A stretch of 64,000 nt of DNA from Vibrio tritonius (lineage in GTDB: Bacteria > Pseudomonadota > Gammaproteobacteria > Enterobacterales > Vibrionaceae). Under the pieces are notes generated by a model. It was given only the letters and a program-made list of their open reading frames with translations. It was not told the DNA's origin and did no database searches. Each line of letters begins with the position of its first letter. Position 1 is the first letter of the stretch. Position numbers and translations under genes: made by a program. The stretch covers positions 1,612,001 to 1,676,000 of the forward strand of contig NZ_AP014636.1 of assembly GCF_001547935.1 (NCBI RefSeq). The letters are read 5' to 3'. Shown one piece after another: positions 1 to 10,030 of the stretch.

Positions 1-1667
1 GTGGTTCCATTTGAAAAGGTTTCCATTACGCTTTCTTGCAAACGGTTCACTCGTAGCTCTTGGTTGTGTAATGCTTCATCGACATGGCTTTGACGAATCA
101 TATTGGAGTTAGCTTGCTTAGCCACATAATTTGCTTCTCGAAGCAAATTAGCGATGTGCGCGGCATGCAGCGACAGCTTCATTTGGCTACCGGTAATGCG
201 CGAGCTGTGCTCTATAATACGCGCAATCGCCTTACGGTCGCAGTGCAACAAACCGTTGTCGTGCACCATACTTGAAATCAAGCGAGCATAGTGCAGCTCA
301 GAATCTGGCGTCCGCTTCATTTCATCTTCAAAATCCGCCGTAACTCGGAATAGCTCGCCAAATTCAGGGTCGTAATGGGTCAACAGCTCGTAAGTGCGGT
401 AATCACCAAACAGGATGATTTTGACATCGAGTGGTATCGGTTCGGGATCCAGCGACACAGTTCCTGTTAACGTCACCTCTTTTTCTAAGGACGTAAAACT
501 CAGTTGGCGTGAGCGCAGTGCTCGTTTCAAACCGTCCCACACATAAGGCTGCTCTAATACTTTTACCGCATCCATCAACAGCACGCCGCCATTGGCTTTG
601 TGCAAGCTACCTGCACGAATCAACGAGAAGTCGGTAAATACCGTACCTTTATAGGTAGCTGTTTCAATATAACCAAATAAAGAGTGATAGTTCGGGTTTT
701 CTTCCACCACGATAGGCAGATCATCCGAAGGACGACTCACCAACACATTCACTTTATAACGGCGGGGTAAGCGCTTATCTAATGCGGCGGTCGACACTTC
801 GGCCTGCTCACCATCTTCTTCCAAGAAGATATCCACGTTTTCGACAATATCTTTCTGTAAGTCAGTAAGATACGTTTTTATCTCAGGGTATTTACTGTAG
901 TTCTTTTTCAATTGTTTAATAAAATGACCAATGACTCCCATGGTCACTTCATCATTCAGTTTTTTGATCTTCTCGCTATACCCCTCTTCCCATTCGGTCA
1001 GTTGGCGCACCATATTTCGCAGGGCAACTTCGAGTTCATCAATCGTATCGCTAAAGTACTCTTGATCCTTTTTACTCAGCGCATTAAACGTTTCTTCGGT
1101 GTGCATCTCCTCGCCATTCATCGCGACAAATTGATAATCACCTTGTGAAGTGATGGTGAGGTTCACCCCTTTTTCTTTGGCCGTTTGTGTGATGCTCTCC
1201 AATTCAACTTCTTGCTTTTGTGCTAACTGATTTTTGAGTTTTTCCGCACGGCTATAATAAATTTCGTTATCAAAGGCTAATGGAATCCCTTTGACTAAAC
1301 GCGCCATCAACTTTTCAATATCTTGGCGTAGCTTAACACCAATACCATTGGGCAACTTGAGCACTTTAGGCGTACGAATATCTTCAAAGTTTGCCACATA
1401 ACACCAATCAAACAGCGCTTCGCTGCTATGTTGATGACGGTTTAAATAACGGAGAATCATGGTTCGTTTGCCCAATCCGTTTCGGCCAATGGCATACATG
1501 TTGTAGCCTTTTTCCCGAATGGACATGGCAAATTCGACCGCTTTTTGTGCACGCTCTTGACCGACGATTTCATCGATAGGCGGCAATTCCTTTGTTGACT
1601 TACATGGCAACACATCAAGGTCTGCAACCCTGTACAGCTCCTGTGCGGTTAGAGTCTTAATCGCCAT
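1..1667 (-). CDS. Lon-family AAA+ ATPase/protease, 3'-truncated by window edge
   Basis: The first 555 codons of a large Lon-related ATP-dependent protease (YcbZ/LonB-like group). The start is the ATG at 1667, preceded on the minus strand by a GGAGGGGGAG ribosome binding site. Near the N-terminus there is a P-loop-like GRNGLGKRT (about residue 62), preceded by the phrase DEIVGQERAQKAVEFA that is typical of this group. A long helical, charged middle region (about residues 150-270) follows, then NGGVLLMDAVKVLEQP, a Walker-B-like stretch in the second half of the ATPase module. The S16 protease domain, with its Ser-Lys dyad, would lie beyond base 1 and cannot be seen. Family role: cytoplasmic energy-dependent proteolysis. 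The AAA module is divergent (GRNGLGKR rather than GxxGxGKT), as is usual in this subfamily. The family call is firm; the protease part is inferred. Confidence 0.85.
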   Translation of the reverse strand, partial: MAIKTLTAQELYRVADLDVLPCKSTKELPPIDEIVGQERAQKAVEFAMSIREKGYNMYAIGRNGLGKRTMILRYLNRHQHSSEALFDWCYVANFEDIRTPKVLKLPNGIGVKLRQDIEKLMARLVKGIPLAFDNEIYYSRAEKLKNQLAQKQEVELESITQTAKEKGVNLTITSQGDYQFVAMNGEEMHTEETFNALSKKDQEYFSDTIDELEVALRNMVRQLTEWEEGYSEKIKKLNDEVTMGVIGHFIKQLKKNYSKYPEIKTYLTDLQKDIVENVDIFLEEDGEQAEVSTAALDKRLPRRYKVNVLVSRPSDDLPIVVEENPNYHSLFGYIETATYKGTVFTDFSLIRAGSLHKANGGVLLMDAVKVLEQPYVWDGLKRALRSRQLSFTSLEKEVTLTGTVSLDPEPIPLDVKIILFGDYRTYELLTHYDPEFGELFRVTADFEDEMKRTPDSELHYARLISSMVHDNGLLHCDRKAIARIIEHSSRITGSQMKLSLHAAHIANLLREANYVAKQANSNMIRQSHVDEALHNQELRVNRLQESVMETFSNGT

Positions 1668-1810
1668 CACTCCCCCTCCATTCATTGGTATGAATATTGT
1701 TTTAGCCTAAGTCTAGAATGAAATCATCGAATATTTAGTGACTTACCCCTTACCCCAGTTTAAGTGAACAAAAATCAACCAACTTGCCACTTATAACAAT
1801 AACTATCATT

Positions 1811-1831
1811 TGCAATTGATAACCAATTGCA
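1811..1831. promoter_or_regulatory. Inverted repeat TGCAATTG-N5-CAATTGCA
   Basis: Perfect 8-bp arms at 1811-1818 and 1824-1831 with an ATAAC spacer, 40 bp before the start of the 164-residue gene and in the divergent gap with the Lon-like gene. Its size and place fit an operator for a dimeric regulator, but no known box is recognised. The flanking AT-rich TATCATTTGCAATTGATA also resembles a weak Fur-like palindrome. Confidence 0.3.
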
Positions 1832-1870
1832 TTTAAATATCAGTTCATCTGAATCCTTGGAGAACCGAAG

Positions 1871-2365
1871 ATGGATTTACAACAGTGCTGGTCATGTTTC
1901 CTTAAAGCAGAAGAATTGCTCAAACAAGGCCACTGGCCGCAAGCTCATTATTTGCTTGAGGATGTATTACACGACTTGCCCGGACATATTCATCAAGCAG
2001 CCAGTCATCAAGACACTAAGCCGTGTCAGTTTGCCTGCCTGATTGCAGGCCTAAGAGATACCGCCGTTTATCAATCGGAAATTCTTAACAACATGGGACA
2101 ACAGAGTCGCGCTTTTGAGGTTCTGAATCAGTCTTATGGGCTATTGCAGTTTCTCGCTATCGAGTCTTCAGATCTTATTGGCAGTGTTTCGCTTGTGCTG
2201 GAAAAACACAGTGAAGACCTGCTTAAGCACATGGGTGCGTTCTGCCACGCCCAGCGCAATGCGCAGTGGCAATTAGAATATGAACAAGTCGAACGCGCAC
2301 ACCATCATTTTTCTCAACTTAAACGTTTTAATGAATTGCAGCCGAGTTCGGTCGTAATAAATTAA
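1871..2365 (+). CDS. Uncharacterised 164-residue helical (TPR-like) protein
   Basis: Short soluble protein, no signal peptide or membrane segment. It looks all-helical; residues 1-35 (CWSCFLKAEELLKQGHWPQAHYLLE) have the spacing of a TPR helix pair, and a second helical pair follows at about 65-95. It contains several Cys and many His/Gln. The start is supported by GGAG at about -11. Only 13 bases separate it from the ABC ATPase gene downstream, so the two are very probably cotranscribed. Function unknown; the linkage may mean a role with that transporter, but this is inference. Confidence 0.65.
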   Translation: MDLQQCWSCFLKAEELLKQGHWPQAHYLLEDVLHDLPGHIHQAASHQDTKPCQFACLIAGLRDTAVYQSEILNNMGQQSRAFEVLNQSYGLLQFLAIESSDLIGSVSLVLEKHSEDLLKHMGAFCHAQRNAQWQLEYEQVERAHHHFSQLKRFNELQPSSVVIN

Positions 2366-2378
2366 TTAGGAAGTATGC

Positions 2379-4001
2379 ATGTCACAGACACCACTTTTAC
2401 AGGTACGTAACTTGTCGGTCAGCTTTACCACCAACGATGGCATTGTCGACGCCGTACGTAACGTCAATTTTGACTTAAACATCGGTGAAACCTTAGCCAT
2501 TGTAGGCGAGTCCGGCAGTGGTAAATCAGTCTCTACCAATGCGGTAATGCAGTTACTGCCAAAGAATGCGATATTGCACGAAGGTGCTAGCATTCTATTT
2601 GAAGGCGAAGAACTACTTAATCGAAGTGAAGCCGAAATGCGCAAGGTGCGCGGCAATCGCATGGGCATGATCTTCCAAGAACCGATGACCTCTCTAAACC
2701 CTTATATGCGAGTTGGGGGACAAGTTTCCGAAGCGGTAATGTGCCATCAAAACGTCACTCGTTCTCAAGCCAAACAGAAGGTTCTTGAGCTATTTGAATT
2801 GGTAAAACTACCAAATCCTGAAGGCGCCTACACTAAATTCCCTCATGAATTCTCAGGTGGTCAGCTACAACGCATCATGATTGCGATGGCTCTGATTAAT
2901 GAACCCGATATTCTGATTGCCGACGAACCTACCACCGCTTTGGATGTGACGGTTCAAGCCGAAGTTCTGAACCTAATTAAAGAAATTCAAGCCAAGATGG
3001 GCATGGCAATTCTGTTCATCACTCATGATTTAGGCGTGGTTAAGCATGTAGCCGACCGAGTATTAGTCATGTGCACCGGGGATGTGATTGAAGAAGGACA
3101 AACCGAACAGCTGTTTCGTGACCCTCAAAAAGACTACACTCGTATGCTGATTAACTCTATCCCGCGCGGACAAAAGACGCCGGTAGAAGCATCGGCACCA
3201 CTGCTATTAAAAGCTGATGACATTCGCGTCAAATTCCTTGTTAAGCCGCATTTCCTTGAAAGCCGCAACGAATATTTCGAAGCGGTAAAAGGCATTTCTC
3301 TTGAGCTCAAACAAGGAGAAACGTTAGGGATTGTAGGTGAATCTGGTAGTGGCAAATCGACACTTGGTCGTGCTTTGATTGGCCTATTACCTTCCACTGG
3401 CAATATTGAGTTTAAAGGGCAAGATTATCGCGCGCTGTCTAACAAACAGAAACTGAGCCTCAAAAAAGACATTCAAATGGTCTTCCAAGACCCATACGGT
3501 TCATTATCTCCTCGTATGACCGTTGGCGATATTATCACTGAAGGCTTGACGGTCCATCGCCCTGAAATGGGCAAACATGAACGTATGTTAAAAGCTAAAC
3601 AGGCTTTGGAAGAGGTTCGTCTTGATGCTAGTGCAATTAACCGCTATCCCCACGAGTTTTCAGGTGGTCAGCGTCAACGTATCGCGATTGCGCGCGCTTT
3701 GATTCTTGAGCCGTCATTTATCTTACTTGATGAACCGACGTCAGCATTAGACCGCTCCGTGCAGTTAACCGTTATTGACTTACTGAAAGACATTCAGCAG
3801 CGTCGTAATATCGGATTTTTATTTATCAGTCACGATTTGAGCGTGGTTAAAGCCCTATCGGATCGCGTACTCGTGATGCAAAAAGGGGAAGTGATGGAAG
3901 AAGGCACAGCAAGTGACATTTTCTATCGCCCGCAGCATGATTACACGAAAAAGCTGATCGCTGCATCATTTGATGTGGAAGACGACGAAGTCGCCGCTTA
4001 A
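2379..4001 (+). CDS. yejF: Fused double-domain peptide ABC transporter ATPase (YejF type)
   Basis: 540-residue protein with two complete ABC ATPase halves, as in YejF/GsiA/DppDF-type importers of oligopeptides or microcin C. Walker A is GESGSGKS at residues 43-50 and again at 320-327. The signature is FSGGQLQRI in the first half and FSGGQRQRI in the second. Both halves carry Walker B (LIADEPT, LLDEPTSALD) and a switch His (ITHDLG, ISHDLS). It would sit on the cytoplasmic face of a permease and power uptake. The binding protein and two permeases (YejA, YejB, YejE) are not seen in this window, so this is an orphan ATPase locally. The start at 2379 is chosen for AGGAA at -8; an ATG at 2375 in another frame is discarded. 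YejF versus another oligopeptide importer is not settled by sequence alone. Confidence 0.85.
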   Translation: MSQTPLLQVRNLSVSFTTNDGIVDAVRNVNFDLNIGETLAIVGESGSGKSVSTNAVMQLLPKNAILHEGASILFEGEELLNRSEAEMRKVRGNRMGMIFQEPMTSLNPYMRVGGQVSEAVMCHQNVTRSQAKQKVLELFELVKLPNPEGAYTKFPHEFSGGQLQRIMIAMALINEPDILIADEPTTALDVTVQAEVLNLIKEIQAKMGMAILFITHDLGVVKHVADRVLVMCTGDVIEEGQTEQLFRDPQKDYTRMLINSIPRGQKTPVEASAPLLLKADDIRVKFLVKPHFLESRNEYFEAVKGISLELKQGETLGIVGESGSGKSTLGRALIGLLPSTGNIEFKGQDYRALSNKQKLSLKKDIQMVFQDPYGSLSPRMTVGDIITEGLTVHRPEMGKHERMLKAKQALEEVRLDASAINRYPHEFSGGQRQRIAIARALILEPSFILLDEPTSALDRSVQLTVIDLLKDIQQRRNIGFLFISHDLSVVKALSDRVLVMQKGEVMEEGTASDIFYRPQHDYTKKLIAASFDVEDDEVAA

Positions 4002-4066
4002 TCCCCCCTAATGATCATCAGTTAGCAATCCAAATGCGCTGATGGTCATTTGTACTGACACGGCGA

Positions 4067-4261
4067 CTAAATTTGCTCCGTCGCCGTGCTCTTGGCTGGA
4101 GCACGTTTTAACATTAGCAGTACGCCTGCAAATACAATCAATACCCCACCTAATAAGCTCTCATGTGTCGGTACTTCATCAAACCACCAATAACCCAGTA
4201 AACAAGCAAACACAATTTGGAAATAGAAGAATGGAGCCAAATACCTCTTCTCTATGCCAAA
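4067..4261 (-). pseudogene. Remnant of an EamA/DMT-family transporter (C-terminal end only)
   Basis: On the minus strand a 65-codon open stretch ends in TAG at 4067-4069. It encodes the last part of an EamA permease: APFFYFQIVFACLLGYWWF, then DEVPTHESLLGGVLIVFAG, then LLMLKRAP. This matches the last two membrane helices of the DMT family, with the usual 'one more helix and basic tail' ending. An in-frame TAA (4262-4264) closes it upstream and no start or remaining helices are present, so about 80% of the gene is gone. No other feature is seen in the rest of the 4002-4435 gap. Confidence 0.7.
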
Positions 4262-4435
4262 TTATTTGGTAAAAGAAACCGCAAATTTTATTTACGCTTA
4301 ACACTTTCTATTTTGTTTAAAGGCTCACATAGTGAGCCAGAATCTGCATGGTAAAGTCTTATACACTGAGCCAGCATCTTGAGGTGACTCGGGTATATTT
4401 AAAATAACAATGCAGTCTCTGCACTAGGAAGTCAT

Positions 4436-7294
4436 ATGTCCGCAAATGTTGTTTCATCTCAATCACAAACCAACCGTTATCCACTCTTGCTCGAGCGCTT
4501 GAAAAGTCAGCTTGAACCTGAGCAAATCATTACCGACTCAACCCGCCGCCTTGCTTATGGGACCGATGCCAGCTTTTATCGCCTCATTCCTGAGTTAATT
4601 TTACGTTTAGATACGCTAGAGCAAGTCATTTTTACCATCAAGCAATGTCGTGAATTGGTTATTCCTTATACCTTTCGCGCAGCAGGGACCAGTTTGTCGG
4701 GGCAAGCAATCTCCGATTCCGTCTTGATTACGCTTAGTGATAAATGGCGTTCACACCAGATACTCGATCAAGGTGAGCGCATCCGTCTGCAGCCAGGAGT
4801 CATCGGCAGTGATGCCAACCAATACCTAGCCCCTTTTCAACGTAAAATTGGGCCAGATCCTGCGTCGATTAATGCCTGTAAAATCGGCGGCATTGCGGCA
4901 AACAACGCCAGTGGTATGTGTTGTGGTACTGCGCAAAACTCTTATCAAACCATCGATAACATGAAAATCGTGTTTTACGATGGAACACTGCTCGACACAG
5001 CCTCTTCAGACAGCATTGAGCAGTTCTACCAAAGCCATCCAGCGTTGATTGCTCAGCTCTCCACGTTAGTAAACCAAACCCAAGCCAATAGCGAACTGTC
5101 GCAACTCATCAAACACAAATACCGCTTAAAAAACACCACAGGCTACGCGTTAAATGCCTTAGTGGATTATCACGATCCCATCGATGTGATTAAACATTTG
5201 ATGATCGGCTCTGAAGGTACATTAGGCTTTATCGCTGAAGTGACCTATCGCACTGTGATAGAACACAGCCACAAAGCCTCCTGTTTAATTGTGTTCGCCA
5301 ATATCGAGCAAGCGAGCCAAGCCGTTACAGCGCTCGCCAAAACAGAGATTGCAGCGATAGAGATGATGGATGGACGCGCAATGCGTTCGGTTGCCGATAA
5401 AGCGGGAATGCCTGATTTTATCGCCGAGCTGGATTTGGAAGCCGCCGCTCTCCTGATGGAATGTCGTGCCACCGAGCATGAGGCACTCGTGACACAGTGC
5501 GAACACGTTATGGCACTGCTCAATCAAGACCAAATGCTGCATTCAATCCCTTTTACTTCCGATGCCAAGACCGTCGAAACGCTATGGGGGATTCGTAAAG
5601 GCATGTTTCCAGCTGTGGGCGCCGTACGAGAAGTGGGTACTACCGTCATTATTGAGGATGTCTCATTTCCTATCGAACAACTTGCCCAAGGCGTTCGCGA
5701 TTTACAAACTTTGTTTGACAAATACCACTACAGTGAAGCGATCATTTTTGGCCATGCTTTGGCGGGTAACCTGCATTTTGTGTTTACCCAAGCCTTTGAT
5801 GACGAAAAAGAGATCACCCGCTATGGGGCATTTATGCAAGATGTGGCAGAGTTGGTTGCGGTCAAATATCAAGGTTCACTTAAAGCAGAACATGGTACAG
5901 GCCGTAATATGGCGCCTTTTATCGAATTAGAATGGGGAGAGGAAGGCTATCGTTTGATGCAAGCCATAAAAGCCCTGTTTGACCCAGAGAGATTGCTCAA
6001 TCCGGGCGTTATCATCAACGATGATCAAAGCGCCCATCTGAAAAATCTTAAACCGATGCCAGCGGCCGATCCTTTGGTTAACCGCTGTATCGAATGTGGT
6101 TTTTGCGAAGCAGTCTGCCCCTCTCGCGGGTTAACCCTAACGCCAAGACAACGTATTGTGCTCTATCGTGAACTGCAAAAACGCCGCCGCGATAACGACA
6201 TCGAAGGCGCGAAAAGTTTAGAAAAAGAGTTTGATTATCTTGGCATTGAAACCTGTGCTGCCACCGGATTATGTGCCCAGCGGTGCCCTGTTGAAATCAA
6301 TACTGGCGCCTTAATCAAACAACTGCGTACCGCCAAATATCGCCGTTATACTTCCATTGCACGCTGGACATCAGAACACTTCTCAACCACCACGAAACTG
6401 GTTAACGCTAGCCTCAAAGCCAACCAAATCACTACATCGCTTATCGGCACCAAAGCCGTTGGTGCGATTACCTCCAGCATGCGAAGAGTCTCTCTCGATA
6501 CGATTCCCAAATGGATTCCAGAACTGCCAACGGCAAACCGTTTTCCACTGAAACAAGAAGTTCAAGCGATGCATCAAGAGGGCAAAAAACGCGTGGTCTA
6601 CATGCCTTCGTGTGCCAGTCGCAACATGGGACAACAACAAGACAATCCCGACCAACGTCCTATCACCCAAGTAGTGCTCTCAGTATTAAATAAGGCGGGT
6701 TACGATGTTATCTTGCCAGCCGCACTCAATGACACCTGTTGCGGTATGCCATATGACAGTAAAGGGATGACCGAAATAGCCACGCAAAAAGCCCAGCAGC
6801 TAGAAGCCATCTTATGGCAAGCCTCCGAACAAGGCCGCTACCCTGTCTTGATGGACATGAGTCCGTGTGCCAAACGCAGTATTGAACTCTTTCATATGCC
6901 ACTTGAGATCTATGAACAGGTTGGTTTTATTACCCGTTATTTATTGCCTTATCTTACTATCGAGCAAAAAGAGGAAACCATCATGTTGCATATTACCTGC
7001 AGCACGCAACATCTGGGCTTGGCCAAAGAGATGCGGCAGATTGCCGAGCAGTGTGTGAGCCATGTGGTGATCCCTGAACACATCACTTGTTGTGCTTGGG
7101 CGGGAGATAAAGGATTTGTGACACCAGAGCTTAATGCTGCGGCGGTAGCCACATTAAGAGAGCAGGTGCCCGCAGATTGTCATCGCGGTTTTAGTAACAG
7201 CCGTACCTGTGAAATTGGGCTTTCTCATCACAGTGGCATTCCCTATCAGTCACTTTTTTATCTGCTTGACGAAGTTGCCAAACCTCGCTTTTAA
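4436..7294 (+). CDS. FAD-binding and [4Fe-4S] D-lactate-type dehydrogenase
   Basis: 952-residue fusion of a FAD-binding PCMH (FAD_binding_4) domain, a FAD-linked oxidase C-terminal domain, and a glycolate-oxidase-F/HdrD-like iron-sulfur part, the layout of the Dld-II/YdiJ group. The nucleotide-binding phrase GTSLSGQA lies near residue 83. The ferredoxin motif CIECGFCEAVCP starts at about residue 551, and the second cluster motif (C-x5-C-x3-CP) at about 606. Two CCG-domain cysteine pairs lie at 768-769 (CCGMPYDSKG) and 885-886 (CCAWAGDKG). Expected role: oxidise a 2-hydroxyacid, most likely D-lactate, at the cytoplasmic membrane and pass electrons to the respiratory chain. YdiJ relatives act on D-2-hydroxyglutarate, so the substrate is uncertain. 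No lactate permease is adjacent. The start at 4436 has AGGAAG at -8. A stem-loop follows the gene. Confidence 0.85.
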   Translation: MSANVVSSQSQTNRYPLLLERLKSQLEPEQIITDSTRRLAYGTDASFYRLIPELILRLDTLEQVIFTIKQCRELVIPYTFRAAGTSLSGQAISDSVLITLSDKWRSHQILDQGERIRLQPGVIGSDANQYLAPFQRKIGPDPASINACKIGGIAANNASGMCCGTAQNSYQTIDNMKIVFYDGTLLDTASSDSIEQFYQSHPALIAQLSTLVNQTQANSELSQLIKHKYRLKNTTGYALNALVDYHDPIDVIKHLMIGSEGTLGFIAEVTYRTVIEHSHKASCLIVFANIEQASQAVTALAKTEIAAIEMMDGRAMRSVADKAGMPDFIAELDLEAAALLMECRATEHEALVTQCEHVMALLNQDQMLHSIPFTSDAKTVETLWGIRKGMFPAVGAVREVGTTVIIEDVSFPIEQLAQGVRDLQTLFDKYHYSEAIIFGHALAGNLHFVFTQAFDDEKEITRYGAFMQDVAELVAVKYQGSLKAEHGTGRNMAPFIELEWGEEGYRLMQAIKALFDPERLLNPGVIINDDQSAHLKNLKPMPAADPLVNRCIECGFCEAVCPSRGLTLTPRQRIVLYRELQKRRRDNDIEGAKSLEKEFDYLGIETCAATGLCAQRCPVEINTGALIKQLRTAKYRRYTSIARWTSEHFSTTTKLVNASLKANQITTSLIGTKAVGAITSSMRRVSLDTIPKWIPELPTANRFPLKQEVQAMHQEGKKRVVYMPSCASRNMGQQQDNPDQRPITQVVLSVLNKAGYDVILPAALNDTCCGMPYDSKGMTEIATQKAQQLEAILWQASEQGRYPVLMDMSPCAKRSIELFHMPLEIYEQVGFITRYLLPYLTIEQKEETIMLHITCSTQHLGLAKEMRQIAEQCVSHVVIPEHITCCAWAGDKGFVTPELNAAAVATLREQVPADCHRGFSNSRTCEIGLSHHSGIPYQSLFYLLDEVAKPRF

Positions 7295-7315
7295 ACGTCA
7301 TGACAACCTTAACTC

Positions 7316-7349
7316 CTTCTCTTAGGTTCGCGATTTAACCTAAGAGAAG
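7316..7349. terminator. 13-bp perfect stem-loop after the dehydrogenase gene
   Basis: Arms CTTCTCTTAGGTT (7316-7328) and its exact complement (7337-7349) with an 8-nt loop, 22 bp after the dehydrogenase stop. The following U-tract is weak (TTGGTAAT), so termination may be factor-assisted. The rest of the 7295-7582 gap shows nothing further that is convincing. Confidence 0.6.
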
Positions 7350-7582
7350 TTGGTAATAAAAGGTCTTTGAAAAATGAACCGAATATGAATACCACTGACA
7401 GCTTTCTGACACTACGCTAACAGTGTTGAAAAACCCCTTACTAAACCGTGAAATCGCAAAAATCCCAAATGTTTTCTATCCAACAACTGACATTGCCTGA
7501 CAGACTCCTAACTTAAGCATTGATAGGATGAATTCGTGTTCAAAAGAAACATCACGAAAACAATACATGAAGGAGATTTCGC

Positions 7583-7933
7583 ATGAAGAAGACGATTTTT
7601 ATCCTAGCCGCAATGACAGTTAGCGCAGGGGCTTTCGCAGCTCAAACTCATCTTAACGTCGGTGAAACGACCATCGATTCAGGTGTCTACAGCACTAAAC
7701 AAGAAGCTTATGATGCTGGTTTACAGAAAATTCATGACCTACAACAGTTGCCAGGCACCAAGCTGAAAAACAAACTCGTAATCTACAACCCAGATATGGT
7801 TTACGGCAGCACTCGACTACGCGATATGGAAGTAAAAGTAGAACCATTTATGGAAGAAAGTGGTAAAACACAATACCGTTCAACAGTGGATGTCAACTAC
7901 CACTATAAAGTGCATGAAAGTAAAAACAGCTAA
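7583..7933 (+). CDS. Secreted DUF3316 family protein
   Basis: 116-residue protein with a classic signal peptide (MKKTIFILAAMTVSAGAFA, cleavage after AFA at about residue 19) and a DUF3316-type domain. The mature part starts with a strand-rich segment, then a helix containing KQEAYDAGLQKI, and ends in alternating strands (TQYRSTVDVNYHYKV). Such proteins are common in Vibrio and are presumed periplasmic; their function is not known. AAGGAG lies 6 bases before the ATG. It is monocistronic and convergent with the chemoreceptor gene. Confidence 0.75.
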   Translation: MKKTIFILAAMTVSAGAFAAQTHLNVGETTIDSGVYSTKQEAYDAGLQKIHDLQQLPGTKLKNKLVIYNPDMVYGSTRLRDMEVKVEPFMEESGKTQYRSTVDVNYHYKVHESKNS

Positions 7934-7964
7934 TGCTGGCGTTTTACCTAAATCATGATAACAC

Positions 7965-7998
7965 CTGTAGCAAGAAGGCAAAGGAATGCCTGTTACAG
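7965..7998. terminator. Possible shared stem-loop between convergent genes
   Basis: Imperfect hairpin with outer arms CTGTA/TACAG (7965-7969, 7994-7998) and inner arms AGGCA/TGCCT (7976-7980, 7987-7991), placed between the convergent DUF3316 and chemoreceptor genes. There is no clear U-tract. Confidence 0.35.
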
Positions 7999-8023
7999 CA
8001 CTCCCTTACTCATATTCATCCAA

Positions 8024-9571
8024 TCAGGCTTTAAATTGCTGAATAAGACGCGAAAGATCTTCTAAGTTATCAACCAAATCACGCGTGCGATCAACCGATT
8101 CACCTGAAGAAGCAGACGTTTTTTCGGTGAGCAGTTTGATATTCATCGTATTAGCAGCGATCTCTTTGGTTACAGTGGCTTGTTGCTCCACAGCTGCCGC
8201 CGTCTGCTGACTTTTGTCGGTAATCAGACCCAATTTATCAGAAATACTGCGGATAACTTGCCCTGTTTCATCAGCGCGCTGTTTACAGCGTTCAGATAAC
8301 TCTGAACCTTGATTCATGCTGGCGACCACTTGATCGGTCAATTGTTGGAGCTCACCGATCATCGCTTGAATTTCATGAGTAGAATGACCCGTTTTAGCCG
8401 CTAACTGGCGCACTTCATCAGCAACAACTGCAAATCCACGGCCAGACTCGCCTGCGCGGGCCGCTTCAATTGCAGCATTTAACGCCAGCAAGTTAGTCTG
8501 CTCTGCAATGGTATTAATCACATCCAAAATCATGTCCACTTTCTGCGTATGCTCTGACAAACTCGTCAAAATAGCACGGCTATTGGCCAGCTCAGCATCC
8601 AGTACCCGAATTTGCTCAATTGTATTATCAATTTTTTGCAATCCAACCTGCGAAACTGACTGAGCATCTTCGGTAAAGTTGGAGCTTTCTGCCGCATTAT
8701 TGGCAATATCATTGATCGCATAATTCAACTCTTCCACTGCCGTGGCCACTTGATCGGTTTCGTGCTGCTGAGATGTTAAGCGTTGCTCTACCTCTCTCAT
8801 GTTTTCAAGCTCTTCATTGGCGTCCGAGAGAATACGTTCGGATGTATCAGCACAACGAGCCACGACAGCTCTAAGTTCGGCTTTGCGCATCATTAATGAC
8901 AACTCAATCGCTGAAAAGTCATCAAAATGCCCAGTGTAAACCGTCTCCATAAGTGGGTTATCGTAAGCTTCACACGCCAATTTATTCACTTGATTCATAC
9001 GCATTTTGCAATAAAAACTCGTGAGTAGAGCTCCAAGACCCAGTATTGTGCTGGCGGCAGTTAACCACCAAGGACTAGACATGAAGCTCCCTACCAAAGA
9101 AACAAGCAATGATGTGACAAGTAAACCTTGAGTCAGAGATAAAGAAGAAAAACGCCAAGATGATACCTTTTGGTTGTTATTCATTTTGGCATAGAGTGCT
9201 TCAGCACGCGCAACTTGTTCTGCGGTCGGTTTAGAGCGAATCGACTGATACTCCACCACTTTACCATCTGCATTTTTGATTGGCGTAACAAAAGCAGAAA
9301 CCCAGTAGTGACGAGGCCCTTTACAACGGTTTTTGACTAATCCCATCCAACTATCACCACGCTTCACATAACTCCATAATTGAGCAAATGCGGCTTTTGG
9401 CATATCTGGGTGGCGAACAATATTGTGGGGATTTCCTCGCAACTCATCAGCTGAATACTCGGCAATGTCGCAAAAATCTTTATTCGCATAGGTAATATAG
9501 CTTGAACAATCGGTAGTAGAGATAAAGCTAATACTCTCTGAATACGATTTATTGCTCGTCGTCTTTGTCAT
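8024..9571 (-). CDS. PAS-containing methyl-accepting chemotaxis protein (Aer-like)
   Basis: 515-residue chemoreceptor. An N-terminal PAS domain (about residues 15-120) contains [19 protein letters not shown] and [13 protein letters not shown], as in Aer energy sensors that bind FAD. A membrane segment pair lies at about residues 145-190, with no periplasmic ligand domain. A HAMP-like linker follows, then the signalling domain with the hairpin tip ([19 protein letters not shown]) at about residue 360. There is no C-terminal pentapeptide tether for CheR/CheB. Expected role: sense redox or oxygen state from inside the cell and signal to CheA/CheW. The PAS ligand is inferred from the family, not visible. 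Confidence 0.88.
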   Translation of the reverse strand: MTKTTSNKSYSESISFISTTDCSSYITYANKDFCDIAEYSADELRGNPHNIVRHPDMPKAAFAQLWSYVKRGDSWMGLVKNRCKGPRHYWVSAFVTPIKNADGKVVEYQSIRSKPTAEQVARAEALYAKMNNNQKVSSWRFSSLSLTQGLLVTSLLVSLVGSFMSSPWWLTAASTILGLGALLTSFYCKMRMNQVNKLACEAYDNPLMETVYTGHFDDFSAIELSLMMRKAELRAVVARCADTSERILSDANEELENMREVEQRLTSQQHETDQVATAVEELNYAINDIANNAAESSNFTEDAQSVSQVGLQKIDNTIEQIRVLDAELANSRAILTSLSEHTQKVDMILDVINTIAEQTNLLALNAAIEAARAGESGRGFAVVADEVRQLAAKTGHSTHEIQAMIGELQQLTDQVVASMNQGSELSERCKQRADETGQVIRSISDKLGLITDKSQQTAAAVEQQATVTKEIAANTMNIKLLTEKTSASSGESVDRTRDLVDNLEDLSRLIQQFKA

Positions 9572-10030
9572 GTTTTGAAGCTCAGTTGCGGCCTAGATTA
9601 TTCATGGAATTTGTCAAATATTATCATGGGATAGATGTCACATAGTTGACAAGAATCAAGCACATTGGTTACTTTAACATTAATCTCAAAAAAGAGATTG
9701 AAGGTCAAATAGTTACAGATTGTTGTGATTATTATTCCTAGTCCTGTTTCTAGGTGAATGAATTTTATTCAAGAATATTTTGAAGTGAAACTTAGATAGG
9801 TAGTATGCAGCCTTTCTTTTTATACTGCCTAAGCGCAATCATGTTTGATATCAACTCCCATCGAGTCGATTGAATACGTAGCTAGAGGAATGAAAAGAAA
9901 CCGATGGTCTATGAAAATCACTATCAAAATAAAAAATAATTTAAATTATGTGCTCCCTATTTAAAGGACGTCATTAATACGTGCTCAAAATAGGTAAAGC
10001 ACTTATTGTCGCTAGGTATAATGTGTCGTA
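9572..10030. other. Long AT-rich intergenic region upstream of the diguanylate cyclase
   Basis: No ORF is supported here. A perfect -10 hexamer TATAAT lies at 10017-10022 on the plus strand, but no good -35 is found at the right distance. If it is used, the transcript start falls at about 10030 and the leader before the diguanylate cyclase would be about 135 nt and contain the hairpins listed separately. Confidence 0.35.

Noticed and set aside
4042..4272. Plus-strand 76-codon ORF
   Set aside because: The opposite strand clearly encodes EamA helices; the plus frame has no recognisable features.
10017..10022. TATAAT as a confident promoter
   Set aside because: No -35 element at 16-18 bp; kept only as a tentative note.
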